In this document: positions 10,181-20,837 of the stretch, in pieces | Position numbering within the stretch: position 1 is the first letter of the stretch | Layout of the letters: every line of letters starts with the position of its first letter | Program-made: the position numbers and the translations under genes | Origin: Iris pallida | Taxonomy: Eukaryota > Streptophyta > Magnoliopsida > Asparagales > Iridaceae | Direction: 5' to 3' | DNA: 64,000 bases | NCBI GenBank assembly: GCA_029216955.1 | Contig: JANAVB010010791.1 | Location: 3,542,690-3,606,689, forward strand | Notes under the pieces: model-generated | What the model was told of the DNA's origin: nothing | Databases searched by the model: none | The model's input: only the letters and a program-made list of their open reading frames with translations

Positions 10181-11662
10181 TTAGGCGAATCTTGCCAGAG
10201 GTTCACTTCTTTCCTGGTTGAACCCCAGGATGGTGGTGATTGTACTGGAAAGACTATGTACTGGGATCTTCAATGCATCTAACATTGTCTTCGGCATGAT
10301 GCTGAGAGCAGACCCTGGATCTATCAGAATACGATCGACTTTCATCGAGTCGACATATCCTATATAGTATAGAGGACGGTCGTGGCTATTGTCTTCCAAC
10401 AGCATGTCATCCTGTGTGAAGGTAATGTTTGGAATTAACTCCAACACACTATGACAATGGAGGCAAGAGACTGGCTCTGCTTTCGGCTTCTTTAGAAGGT
10501 CTAGACAGGTTTTTGCCTGCATTAGAGCTTCACTCAAAGTTTCTCGAGTCTCTTTGGAGAGGTGCAAGAGCTCGAAAATTGACAGCCGGGCCGGTGTATT
10601 GGCTAATTGAGCCAAGATATCAAAGCTGTAAGGCTTTTCAAGTCCAGAAGGAGATGACTTCTTCAAAGGTTTGTCGAAGCGAACTTGTTGTTTGCCTTTG
10701 TCGGCTACCGTCGGCTTGGGAGGAGTGGGTTCTACAACCGGTGAGGAGGCAGCAGAAATATCCTCAGTGGAAACAGGTTGCACTGGAGCGGGCTCAGAAG
10801 AAGAAGCAGGATTCTCCTGAGTCTCAGGATAATCCTTTAGATAGGCTTTTCCTGATCTGGTGCCCAGCAGGATTTCTTCATCAACTATGGGGTCAAAAGA
10901 TACCATATTGCATATTTTTGTTTTGTCCTTAGAACGTTCTTTCTTCTTGGAGGAAGAGGGAACTTCGAACTCTGAAGCAAGATCAGGGTGAATCCATATA
11001 ATCTCACCATTATCAAGAGACAAGGGGACAAGACCTTCATTTCGTGGAGGAGGGAGATTCTCAATCTCAAGAGTAGCTTTGGGGATAGGGATGACACCGT
11101 ACTGTACCATCTGCGGAGGAAAGTTACCGAACTGAACTGAGACCCTGTTTGTGGTAACCGTCTTTTCGTCTTGCTGCAGAGTGACAACACCAGCGTTGAC
11201 TAATTCTTGGATCTTGCCTTTGAGCACATAACATGCTCGAGTGGGATGCCCAATGAACCTGTAATAGACACAATATTTGGGATGATCAGTCTTACTGACC
11301 TCATCAGGCTTCTTCGGGTCTGGGAGTTGGAGCTTATTGCTTTTGATCAAGCAATCAAAGATGCTCACGGTGTCATTCTTGTCAAATGAGTACTCTACTT
11401 TCGGACGAGGTTCCCTTGGTGGAGGTACTGAAGGAATAGAAGTAGACGTAGGTGGAGCTACATTGACCGCCAAAGATTCTTTGTTCTTCAAGTTGATATT
11501 CAAAGTCTCTTTTTCCTTGCGGTTGTTCTGACGATTACCACCACCCGATGTCTGATGTTCATCCCGGTCGGGGTTAGACATGTGTACCCCTAGCTGCTTG
11601 AATTTGTCAGCACTAACTTCAGCTGCTTTAGCGTTGACAATGAAGGATGGCCAGTCTTGGAA
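10181..11662 (-). pseudogene. Tat-element gag C-terminus, degenerate zinc knuckle and protease start
   Basis: A degenerate knuckle at about 11275-11225 reads CVYYRFIGHPTRAC, with Tyr in place of the second Cys, as is common in Tat Gag. The frame continues through a Pro/Glu-rich stretch to an aspartic protease motif RILIDPGSALSIMP at about 10330, with DPGS rather than the usual DSGA or DTGA. Coding is lost at 10181 through a frameshift, and the protease continues in the neighbouring frame. A TAG at 11663 separates this part from upstream gag. Confidence 0.8.
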
Positions 11663-14350
11663 CTAAGTTGACCCCATCCACATGCTGATGATAGGCAAAA
11701 GATTTGCCTTGCAGGTGTCTATGGTCACAGCGGTCGGAGTTCCAAGAGGCATTTTTAAAGCTTCTCGGCGGAACCTTTCAATAAAACTCTCAGCGGTTTC
11801 ATTGTGTCTTTGTTTGATTTTATTAAGGGCTGACATGGTCATGTCGTTGATCCTCTCATAGAATCGTTCCAAGAAGATTTGTTTTAGACCTGAGAAAGAT
11901 GTGATACAGCCATCGGGCAAACTCCTGTACCAATCGTATGCTACGTCGGCTAAACAGCCGACGAATACTCTGGTAAGAAGAGCGTCATTTGGCTGCAGTT
12001 GGACAGTCATTACCTCAAAGTGGTTAATGAACTGACTAGGAGAAGTGCTGCCATCAAACAGAGAGATTATTAGAATCTTGTACTTTGGAGGAAATAGAAC
12101 TTCTTTTCATTCAAGTGGATAGGGTTGTTTGATCCCCAACCTCTGCAAATTGTCCTTCTCTTTGAAGGCCTTGAATTGAGTACACAGGAGTTTGACAGCT
12201 TCATTAGCATCCTCCAATGATGTAGAAGGAGCAGGCTGAATCAGAGTGTTAGGGGAAGGAACAGCGTGGTAAGCACTACCTCCAGCACCTGACTGACTGG
12301 GTGTAGGTTGAATCTGTACAGGAGGTACTTGAGGAGAAGCTACCCCCAGTCCTGCATTGACAGGCACCGACGATGCTATGATCTCTGGATTTATAGCAGG
12401 TACAGTCGGTGGTACTGTATGTTGGGCCACAATGATAGAATGCATGCTTGCAACCATTTCAGCCATGGTCTTCAGCTTGTCTTCTAGTGCAGCTATCCGT
12501 TGTTCTTGACTTGCTGAACTGGAAGCATCTGGGTCTTCAGTGACAACATAAGCTATCACTTCTCTAGGTACAGTGGAAGACACTGTCTGTTCAAAACTTT
12601 TACTGTATGCATCATAGTCGGGGAAAGAATCATCTCCTGAGTGAGAAAGAAGGAGATGACTGGAAGGATCTTGAAGATTCCTTTGACCGATTGTGTCTCG
12701 GCTTCGGGATCTGGTATGTCGAAATACTCCTTCAGAAGATTCTTGGAGTAGATCTAAATACCGCTGGCTGGGCTTGCGAGGCTTGTCGTGCTTGGAGCAC
12801 TTCCTACCTACAGTGTCTCTGGAAGTCATGTTGACGGAAGCGTACAAAACTTCGTCTTCATCTTCTGACATAGGTTCAGAGTTTGTAAAGTTCAGACGAT
12901 CGAAGACAGATCGTTTTGTTGTCTGACAGCAACACTTGATGACAACCTTGTGATTACAATGGTGTCCAAGTGGTTGCACTGGAGGTGTTGAGATGTTGTC
13001 CCATTTTTGTTTAAGGTGTTCTCGAAGATCAGGAACAACGACGGGACGAGAAGAAGTTCGAAGGATATGTTCTTTGACAACATTCGGAACATGGTTCCGG
13101 TTCTTCAAATGTTTTATCCCTTGAGTGTACAGGGAAGTACTCATTTCATTAGCATAGGTGTCAGGATTTTTTATCCTGGAAGTTTGCCTCTGATGCTGGT
13201 TGGTCTTCGGCATTGGCTGTTTGCGTTTCGCTGAGGTTGGTCTATTGAGATAAGTTCTTAGATCAGCAAATTTACCCCCAGGGATTTTTGTCTGAGACAC
13301 CTGCAATTTTCCCTGTTTTGAACGGGATATCTTGAGAGTTGGGAGATCTTGGAATTCTGCTACCGGAGTAGGCAGAATACCTCTTTGATCAGTACACTTC
13401 CCTTTGGCAAGGAAGGAAGAAGAACTCTTGTTTGAGAGAGTTCTTATACTGACTGGTGTCGAGGCACGCTCAAATTGATCTTCTACGATAAAAACCGAGG
13501 TAGACTGAGAAAAGACCAAAGAGCCTTTTTCTTTGTTTTGTAAAGAAGGGTTAGCTAAAGAGCGTTTCCCTCTATTGTCTTCCAAGTCGTGGGACGAGGA
13601 AGTTTAAGAAAAGACCAACGGGCCTTTTCCTTTGTTCTGAAGAGGAGGAGGATCAGTCAACAGACTACCCCCAGTGGATTGTGCTGGAGCAACAGGGTAT
13701 TTGGGAAGAGGAGCGGAGTTTTTCCCTTTGCTGTGAGAAGAAGAGAGATTAGCCAAAGGGCTGTCCCTCTTAGACTGCACTGGCACAGGTTGTGCAGGGG
13801 TTGAAGTGGCTGTTGGCGCCTTGTCAGGTTGCGCATGAGCAACTCTGGCAGAAGGTCTTTTGGCCACAGTCACAGCAGATTGCGCAGCAGGAGTCTTGAC
13901 TTCAGAGTGCTTGAGTTGCACTCTGGTTGCTGGAGTGGTGGACTGCGCAGGCAGAATTGCAGCCAACTGCGCCAGGGGAAGAAGAGTCTTGCACTTTGAC
14001 AGAGCAGCATAGGAAGTGGTTTGTACACTGGCAAGGGGAGCAGCATACTGCGCATGGGCAGTAGCAGCAGACTGTGCAACCGTCTTGGGAGCAGAAACAG
14101 CAGACTGCGCAGCAGAGACAATAGGCTGCACAAAGGATTGTGCAGAGGACTTTGGAGTCCACACTGAACAGACTTTGCTCTTGGCAGAAGTAGCAGTACG
14201 ACGAGTAGTCCCAGAGTTGATCATCGCCTCGTAGGCCGTCTGGTTGACCTTTACAACCAGCGTCTTCTACGTCTTTCCGATAGACGCAACGTCACATTGA
14301 GTTGTCACTTCCTCGTCTGAGGAGAAAGTCGTCCCCAGCAGAGTCGTCAT
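11663..14350 (-). pseudogene. Tat-element gag
   Basis: The start is taken as the ATG at 14350-14348, the first in this frame. It reads through stops at 14269, 13604 and 12107. Residues from 14224 to 13800 are rich in Ala-Gln (AQSA repeats). The middle part is basic and Ser-rich. The retrotransposon Gag domain (PF03732-like) lies at about 12070-11690 with DWYRSLPDG, FLERFYERI and ETAESFIERFRREAL. Gag forms the cytoplasmic particle that packages element RNA. Intervals between all these stops are multiples of three, so the frame itself is undamaged. Confidence 0.83.
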
Positions 14351-14399
14351 TTGTTTACAAAAATAAAAGTTGATCTTTATTTCACAAACTTTGTAAGAA

Positions 14400-15150
14400 G
14401 ATTACAAGAATTGTAGGAAAGTACAACTATAGGAATCCGATTTGAATGACGATCGCTTTATCCCTTGGACCATGTGAACTTTGAAGACGATAGTCCCTGA
14501 AGAATGCAGCAGCACTTTGACAAGAACTTCTCATCTCTGGTGATGACTTGAATGATCTCTGATCTGATCTGGGATGATCTGGGCCTGATAATGAAGAATT
14601 GAAACTCTATTTATAGAGTTCTGAAAATAACTAATTTTTAGTTATTCTGAATTGCGCAGGATTGATTGCGCAGACATTGGACTCCACAAGCAGCGAACTG
14701 TGCAGGCAGTTACTCGATCGTGGACCACCTGTATGTGACGCGTGGCATTATTTGATTGAAATGTGCTTGGTCGTGTACAGACGATTACCACATGGTGAGT
14801 AATTGATGGCATGTAGGCCACATGTAAATTGTTAGTTGTCTTGATGGAGTGTGCCACATGAACTGCGCTGGCTTCAGACTGCGCTAGATTGAATTGTGCT
14901 GTAGAGAGTCTGGCAGATTGTGCTTCGATTGGGCTGTACAACTGTCCTCGAGCTCTGTGCTGCACAAGAAATGAACAGTTTCCTCGTTCTTCGGGCTGTC
15001 AGCTGTCAGAAGATATGATTCTCTGTCAGATAATGATGACGAGGCCACATCAACTAGCGCACTTGGATGAGTGCGCAGTTCAGCCTGCGCAGTTGAGATG
15101 TTGCATAATCTATCTCCTGTACAGTTCATTTGAAGGGTGCACAATTTGAT
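14400..15150 (-). mobile_element. Inferred 5' LTR of the Tat element
   Basis: Noncoding. It holds a minus-strand TATA box (14607-14616) and, upstream of it on the minus strand (14640-15145), many TGCGCA-like motifs like those at 1-110. Gag starts 50 bases below. I found no clear tRNA-complementary primer site, and neither border is precise. Confidence 0.45.
14607..14616 (-). promoter_or_regulatory. TATA box of the Tat LTR
   Basis: Minus-strand CTATAAATAG, about 260 bases upstream of the gag ATG, at the border between the TGCGCA-rich part and the presumed R/U5. Confidence 0.55.
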
Positions 15151-15194
15151 TTTCCTTGCTTTGTTGATGGATGCAACTTGATTTTTAGGACCTA

Positions 15195-15356
15195 CAATTG
15201 GGATTGAGTTGTACTTTATATATTGTTCTCCTTTCGGAGCATATTCCATATTATGTTAGATATTGTGACCTAGGACAGCGTTCTACCGCTGATACTGCGG
15301 CATAGGCTGGACGTACCCACTTCTCGTGCCCTTACACTGGGTGCAGGTCAGGACAC
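15195..15356 (+). mobile_element. 3' end of a Ty3/gypsy LTR (remnant)
   Basis: CTAGGACAGCGTTCTACCGC and a GGGTGCAGGTCAGGACAC end match, in reverse complement, the terminal 150 bp of the solo LTR beginning at 48002. It is therefore the 3' end of a plus-strand LTR, truncated at its 5' side and followed by the gypsy relic. Confidence 0.65.
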
Positions 15357-15497
15357 GACGCCAAGAGCGGATCAACAAAAGACAGGCTAGCTAGAAGCTA
15401 GCATCAACATCCGACGATATCGATAGTATGAGCACCATCCGAAGGACCGGCAATGCGCCCTACGACATCACAATAACAGAGAGCGGCACCTTCACAT

Positions 15498-15990
15498 GTT
15501 CAGGAGACTCCTATCTACAAGGACACATAGCTAGAGACTGTCAAATAAGATTTTAAGTATGCTTGAGGTGTGGTTCTGACCAGCACACCATTAGAGATTG
15601 CCCGGAGCCGCCATGACTTGCAGTACCGATAATCCACGACCAGGCCTTACCAGCACCAAGGCCATTCTAGCATCCTCCTCGGCCAGACCTTCTAGTACAG
15701 AGGGAACCACCTATAGGTGCTGAAGTTATACGGCCACCTATACTAAGAGTAGTTCAGAGGGGACCATAGTTCACACCATAGAGAGCTCAGTTTCAGCATG
15801 CTCGTCAGCAGTTTAGAGCACCAGCACCAGGTCAGGCCTTTACGATGGTCGTAGAGGAGGAAGAGATACCCGAAGAGGTTATTTCAGGTACTATACTTGT
15901 AGCCTCTTTACCAACTATAGATTTATTTAACACCGGAGCCACACACTCCTATCTAGCAGCTAGTTTTGTAGAAGCCCAAGAGTAGCGACC
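15498..15990 (+). pseudogene. Gag zinc knuckles and protease relic
   Basis: Two knuckle remnants (CSGDSYLQGHIARDC and CLRCGSDQHTIRDC) are separated by a stop. The protease segment at about 15880-15960 reads GTILVASLPTIDLFNTGATHS. The catalytic Asp of the family motif LFDTGATHS is Asn (AAC at 15929-15931), so this copy would be inactive even without stops. Confidence 0.7.
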
Positions 15991-16194
15991 GCACACCTTC
16001 CAAAGAATATAAGAATTCTTACGGGAGGAGGTATTGTGTCTGTGAGTGATGCGTGTAGATCATGTTCTGTAGTTGTTTGTGGAAGGAAGATGCATGCATG
16101 ATTTCTAGTCTTTACAATGCAAAACTATGATGTTGTGCTTGACACGAACTGTTTGAGCTAGTATCATGCAACGCTAGATTGTCGTCGGGCTTGT

Positions 16195-17240
16195 GTGATT
16201 TTTAGACGCCAAAGTCTTTCGGAGTTTGAATTCCTTCGACGAGCTATAGAGCAAGGGAATTATTCCACTCTGAAAACCTATATAGCAGAAGAGAAGCCAG
16301 CCCACCCACTGATTATATCTGAGTTCAAGGATGTATTTCCGGAAGAGCTTCAAGGATTGCCACCCGACCGAGATATAAAGTTCACCATAGATTTGATTTC
16401 GGGATCGAAGCTGATATCTTCCTATGTTTATAGACTGGCACCGAATGAGGTGCAGGAGTTGAAGGTCCAGTTAGATAAATTGTTAGATAAGGGCTTTATT
16501 CTACTTAATGCTTCTCCATGGGGAGCACCCGTCTTATTTGTACTAAAGAAGGATGGGTCAGTGCGCTTGTACATTGATTACAGGGGATTAAACATGGTAA
16601 CGATAAAGAACAAGTATCCCTTACCGTGTATCATGACCTATTCAATCAGGTCACTGGTGCACGAGTGTTTTCCAAGATCGATCTCAGATCCATATACCAT
16701 CAGATTAAAATATGGAAGGAAGATAATTAGAAGACAACATTCCGGATGAGTTATGGACACTATGAATTTCTGATAATGCCATTTGGTCTAACCAATGTTA
16801 CTAGAAGTGTTCATGAATATGATGAATAACGTGTTCTACCAGGATTTAGACAAGTTTGTGGTGATATTCATAGATTATATGGTATACTCCAAGAATCATA
16901 AGAACATCTTCGAGTTGTGCTTAAAATACTACGAAATGAGAAACTTTATGCCAATCAGCAAGTATGAGTTATGCCTAGATCGAGTATCTTTTATGGGTCA
17001 TATCATTTTTGGAGAAGACTTTCAATTGACCCCAAGAAGATAACTGCAGTTGAGTCTTGGCTGGTACCCCATCAGTTGCAAAGTTTAGGAGTTTTTTTCG
17101 GACTTGCTGGATACTATCGACGGTTCGTGGAAAATTTCTCGAGGAATGCTGAGCCTATGATGTGGTTGACGCATAAGGATCAGGAGTTCACATGGACCAA
17201 AGGGTGTCATACAACTTTTGATGATCTAAAGAACGTTTGA
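16195..17240 (+). pseudogene. Reverse transcriptase relic
   Basis: [20 protein letters not shown], then [27 protein letters not shown] mark the fingers and palm at 16330-16600. A frameshift follows. The active-site motif reads IFIDYMVYSK at about 16865-16890, where [10 protein letters not shown] is expected, so the second catalytic Asp is Tyr (TAT at 16876-16878). The connection domain (GLAGYYRRFVENFS) continues in another frame to 17240. It is homologous to the RT of element B. Confidence 0.82.
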
Positions 17241-18115
17241 CGAGGGCACAGTATTGACTCTTTCTTCAAGGTCAGAGGCTTTGTAGTATACAATGATGCA
17301 TCCGACAGTAGATTGGGATGCGTACTGATGTAGCAAGTCAAGGTAGTGGCTTACGCGTCAGGACAGTTGAGTGCTCATAAGAAGAATTAACCCGACGTAT
17401 GATCTAGAGTTAGTTGCAGTAATATTTGCAGTAAAGCTATGGAGGCACTACCTGTACGGTAAGCGGGCCTAGATTTATACTGACCATAAGAGCCTGAAGT
17501 ACGTCTTTACTCAGAAAAAGTTGAATATAAGGCAAAGACGTTGGTTGGAGCTGATGAAGGATTTCGACATTGAGTTTCAATATCACCCGGGGACGGCAAT
17601 GTAGTAGCAGATGCCTTGAGCAGGAAGCCCAGAGCATTCTTCTTAACGACATAGAGTCGCTTATTTGGGGACCTTCGGGAGCTTGAGGTGGAGGTTCTTT
17701 TGCTAGGCATGGATGGACAGTTATCCCAGTTGGAGGAACGTTCTTCATTGGTAGAGAGGATCAAGGCAACCTTGCCTACAGATGCAAGATTTTGGCGACT
17801 TCATGAGAGGACAGAGGTCAAAGTATAGACGAGGCTACGAATTCATGAGGATGGACATTAGGTACGGAGATCACTTGTATATTTTGAACAAAGAGCTTCG
17901 ACAAGAGTTGATGACTGAAGCGCATAGCTCTATCTACTCTATTCATCCCAGAGGTACGAAGATGTATCAAGATTTGAGACATCATTTTTGGTAGCATGGG
18001 ATAAAAATAGATATTATATAATTTGTAGCGAAGTACTTGGTCTGCCAGCAGGTCAATGCCAAACATCGAAGGTCAGAGAGACTGTAGCAGTCACTTCCCA
18101 TTCTTGAGTGAAAGT
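17241..18115 (+). pseudogene. RNase H and integrase zinc-finger relic
   Basis: RNase H pieces (ACAGTTGAGTGCTCA..., then [33 protein letters not shown]) occur in shifting frames at 17290-17640. An integrase N-terminal part at 17880-18060 has HSSIYSIHPRGTKMYQDLRHHFW and CQQVNAKH. The catalytic integrase core is missing because the sequence ends at 18115. Confidence 0.75.
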
Positions 18116-19376
18116 TGTAGTACCCCATCCCGCTCATTTAATCTAAGGAATTGAAACGCAATAACGTTTGGACTTAGCCATGCAACGACTTTCTTGAAGT
18201 TTTACTCGATCGAGGCAACTCCTCATTCAGGTGGGTGGCTTCGGTGAACTTGTCAACTTGGCCTTCACATAATAAATAAATGTTCTCAATTGCGCTATAA
18301 TGCCCAGTCCTAAACTACATAAGACTTGGAGATCGTATACATGCCATCTATATATTGAGAGGACTCAACCCAGCTCGAATACGTATAAGCTGTCTTGTTG
18401 TTCTAAATCAACTATATCTCAATCAACTAAATATTGATAAAAAATGATGAATGAAGTGTACTAAGGTTGATCAGACAATAACATACTGATTCAAGAATAG
18501 ATAAATTATTAGAGTGGATCCCCAATAATACATTTATCATGAACAAGCTGGAAGAAAGTTAAAGCTTGTAAAGACTAGGCTACAATAACAACGAGAATCA
18601 AATATAGGACAAAATATAAATAGGAAAAGATAATAACAGCAGCGACTAAATACCTGAAGTCTTGGTGTAGCAACCATCATCCATCAATGTATCATACATT
18701 CATCTAATACCCGGAGAGATCACCAGGTCCTCAGGAACTAGCAAGACACATAATATACAAGCCTACTATGACATAATTGTAAGTCCCCTGGATTTTAGAG
18801 TTCTTTTAAAAAATTTGAATGAATTAATTTCAATAAATATTTTTCATAATTAGTTTTGATCATTAAATGTACTTTTCCACGACTTTGATTTTTGGAGCGC
18901 CAGGGATGTCGATCTTTCAAAACATCCTTCATGAGTTTTGCAGTAGACAAGATTATCTTCATTTTGATATATCATGTCCCACTCAAACTTATTCTCTTAC
19001 ATTCTACACAACTTTCGGTTAATTTAGGCCATTGGACCATCTACCGTAAAACTTGCCCTAACTTCTAAATTAATTTCGGGCTCGATATCGATCCAACTTA
19101 ATTGACCCAATATATGGTTTTGATATATTTTGAGTCTACTAACACATGCCACTTGTATGTCATCCAACTGCACTCTTGCATGTTATTAATTCATCATTAT
19201 TATAAAGAGTTAAATTGTAGTCATGATCGCACCAAACACAAACCTAACCCAAGCCACCCAACCCAAGTGCATATGACCCCCTTCTTTTGTTGCTATTATT
19301 ACTAATATTTCTATTATGATGTATTATTAATTAAGTTTGAAAGAGTAATCACATAGATATATGTTTAATTGAGAGA

Positions 19377-19427
19377 GTGCGTGTGTTGTGTGTGTGTTGT
19401 TTGTGTTTGTGTGTGTGGTGTTGTGTG

Positions 19428-19478
<51 letters not shown>

Positions 19479-19481
19479 ATA

Positions 19482-19520
<39 letters not shown>

Positions 19521-19570
19521 ATAATTTTATATATTTTCTATATATATTTTATATATATATATTTATTTTT
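19377..19570. repeat. (GT)n and (TA)n microsatellite
   Basis: Interrupted GT repeats to about 19460, then mostly TA repeats to 19570. It borders the N gap and probably caused it. Confidence 0.95.
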
Positions 19571-19571
19571 A

Positions 19572-19584
19572 NNNNNNNNNNNNN
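19572..19584. other. Sequence gap (13 N)
   Basis: Thirteen undetermined bases directly after the TA microsatellite. Confidence 1.
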
Positions 19585-20837
19585 TGTATATAGGCACAAC
19601 CACATATGTATATATAAAGGTAAAGAAAAATGCATATGTATGAGTGTGTGGGGTGTGTCAAGACATGGTGGGCAGTAAGTATATATGTGTGAGTGTGTAT
19701 AGAATGACAGTTTAGGGTGTGTGTCAACTATGTATAAGTATTGTATAGAGAGAGATGGGCAGCATATAGATGGGTGTACAGTAGTGAAGTATTAATATAG
19801 TGAGTGTCAACATACTGTTGTGAAGTATGAATGGAAACAACATATGGGCAGCATGGAAATGTGTGTGTGAGTGTGGACAGGTGTGGTGGGGACAGTGAGC
19901 AGTGAAGAGTGAAAGGAAAATGAAGTGAATAAAGATAGTGTTCTCAGTTTTGGCAGTTAATTTTGTTCTCAGGTTACATGGTATCTCAGTGAATATTTCA
20001 TATATCTACTAAAATCAAAATTCAAAACCATACTCAAACACTATGAACTCATTTACAGTTTTACTCAACTCAGATTACATACTCGAGTATCAGTGAAAAC
20101 ATTTAGGAATTTAAAAACTAAAAATCAAATGAAGACCCGAACAGTTCACATTACATTGCAAAACTGAAGTATCAGACAAAACCACATCTTCATAATCAAC
20201 CCCAACCAATTTCAAAAATCAAACCCAAATTCTATTTGAACTTGAAACCAGTTCTTCGAGTATCAGACTGTATTAGTGAATTTATTTCAAAAATACCAAA
20301 TTGAAATCCAAACTCAATAAAACCTAAAAAAATAGTTGTACAGAAGTGTTCCCCATATGTGTACGTGTCAGAGGGGGGTATGCGTGTCTAAACATTAGAC
20401 ACAAAGGTGTCCAAACAGAGAATAACAGAATATCAGTACATAGCAGAAAACCAGTATCGTATAATAGGGTCGGGTCGAATTGGACACGACACAGTGTGCC
20501 ATTGGCCACATGCTCGTATCCACGTGGAGAGTAGGGGTAGGGCTTCGTGTCTATCACCTTGAATTGAATTGGGTCCACAAGTCGTGTGTTCAAGATACCA
20601 AGGCATATCAGAGTCGAATTTACGATTGTGTATGCACAGTCCAAATCCCGTGCACGTGCGATTTCGTGTCCAACATGCATCCAGCCAACACGAAACTTGA
20701 GAGGGGGCTTGTCAGTGGTTGCCCCCACCTCTGTGTCAAGTGGTTCGTGTCCAGATGTCCAATTTGTGTAGGTATTTATGAAACAAATTTGTGCCTATTG
20801 GATAATTGTGTGTCCATCTTTGCAAAATTATTTCCAA

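Larger units (their letters stand above)
1..15150 (-). mobile_element. Tat-lineage Ty3/gypsy LTR retrotransposon, decayed, with antisense genes
   Basis: Gag-pol runs on the minus strand from 14350 to 5502 in the order gag, protease, RT, RNase H, second RNase H, integrase. The second, archaeal-type RNase H and the lack of a chromodomain are the established hallmarks of the Tat lineage. Between integrase and the expected 3' LTR lies about 5.4 kb holding plus-strand genes and a minisatellite. The 5' LTR is inferred at about 14400-15150 (TATA plus TGCGCA-rich U3). The 3' LTR would begin near position 160 and leave the window. LTR borders, primer binding site and target duplication were not resolved. 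The single gag-pol frame has seven stops and one frameshift, so the copy is dead. Confidence 0.85.
15357..18115 (+). mobile_element. Degenerate Ty3/gypsy internal region
   Basis: Ordered remains of the gag zinc knuckle, protease, RT, RNase H and N-terminal integrase on the plus strand. The gag core is deleted: only about 140 bases separate the LTR end from the knuckle. The integrase is cut at LPILE(stop)KL, where an inverted LTR begins at 18116. Damage is far heavier than in element B, so this is an old copy. Confidence 0.8.
18116..20770 (-). mobile_element. Inverted LTR fragment related to the solo LTRs
   Basis: Begins TGTAGTACCCCATCCC, the complement of a Tekay-type LTR 3' end. It shares the GACACATAAT block near 18750 with the solo LTR at 53609-53622, and a GTGTCC-rich block at 20340-20765 with 51000-51650. 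It stops near 20770 without the expected LTR 5' end (plus strand ...TTACA), 68 bases before the CACTA transposase ATG. No protein-coding gene is seen here. Confidence 0.6.

Noticed and set aside
14351..14480. Primer binding site of the Tat element (minus-strand TGGTCCAAGGG)
   Set aside because: It starts with TGG but I cannot match it to a tRNA end, and the LTR border is unknown.
20340..20770. Open frames on both strands upstream of the CACTA transposase
   Set aside because: They overlap one another in the GTGTCC-rich LTR fragment and resemble the same region of solo LTR 1.
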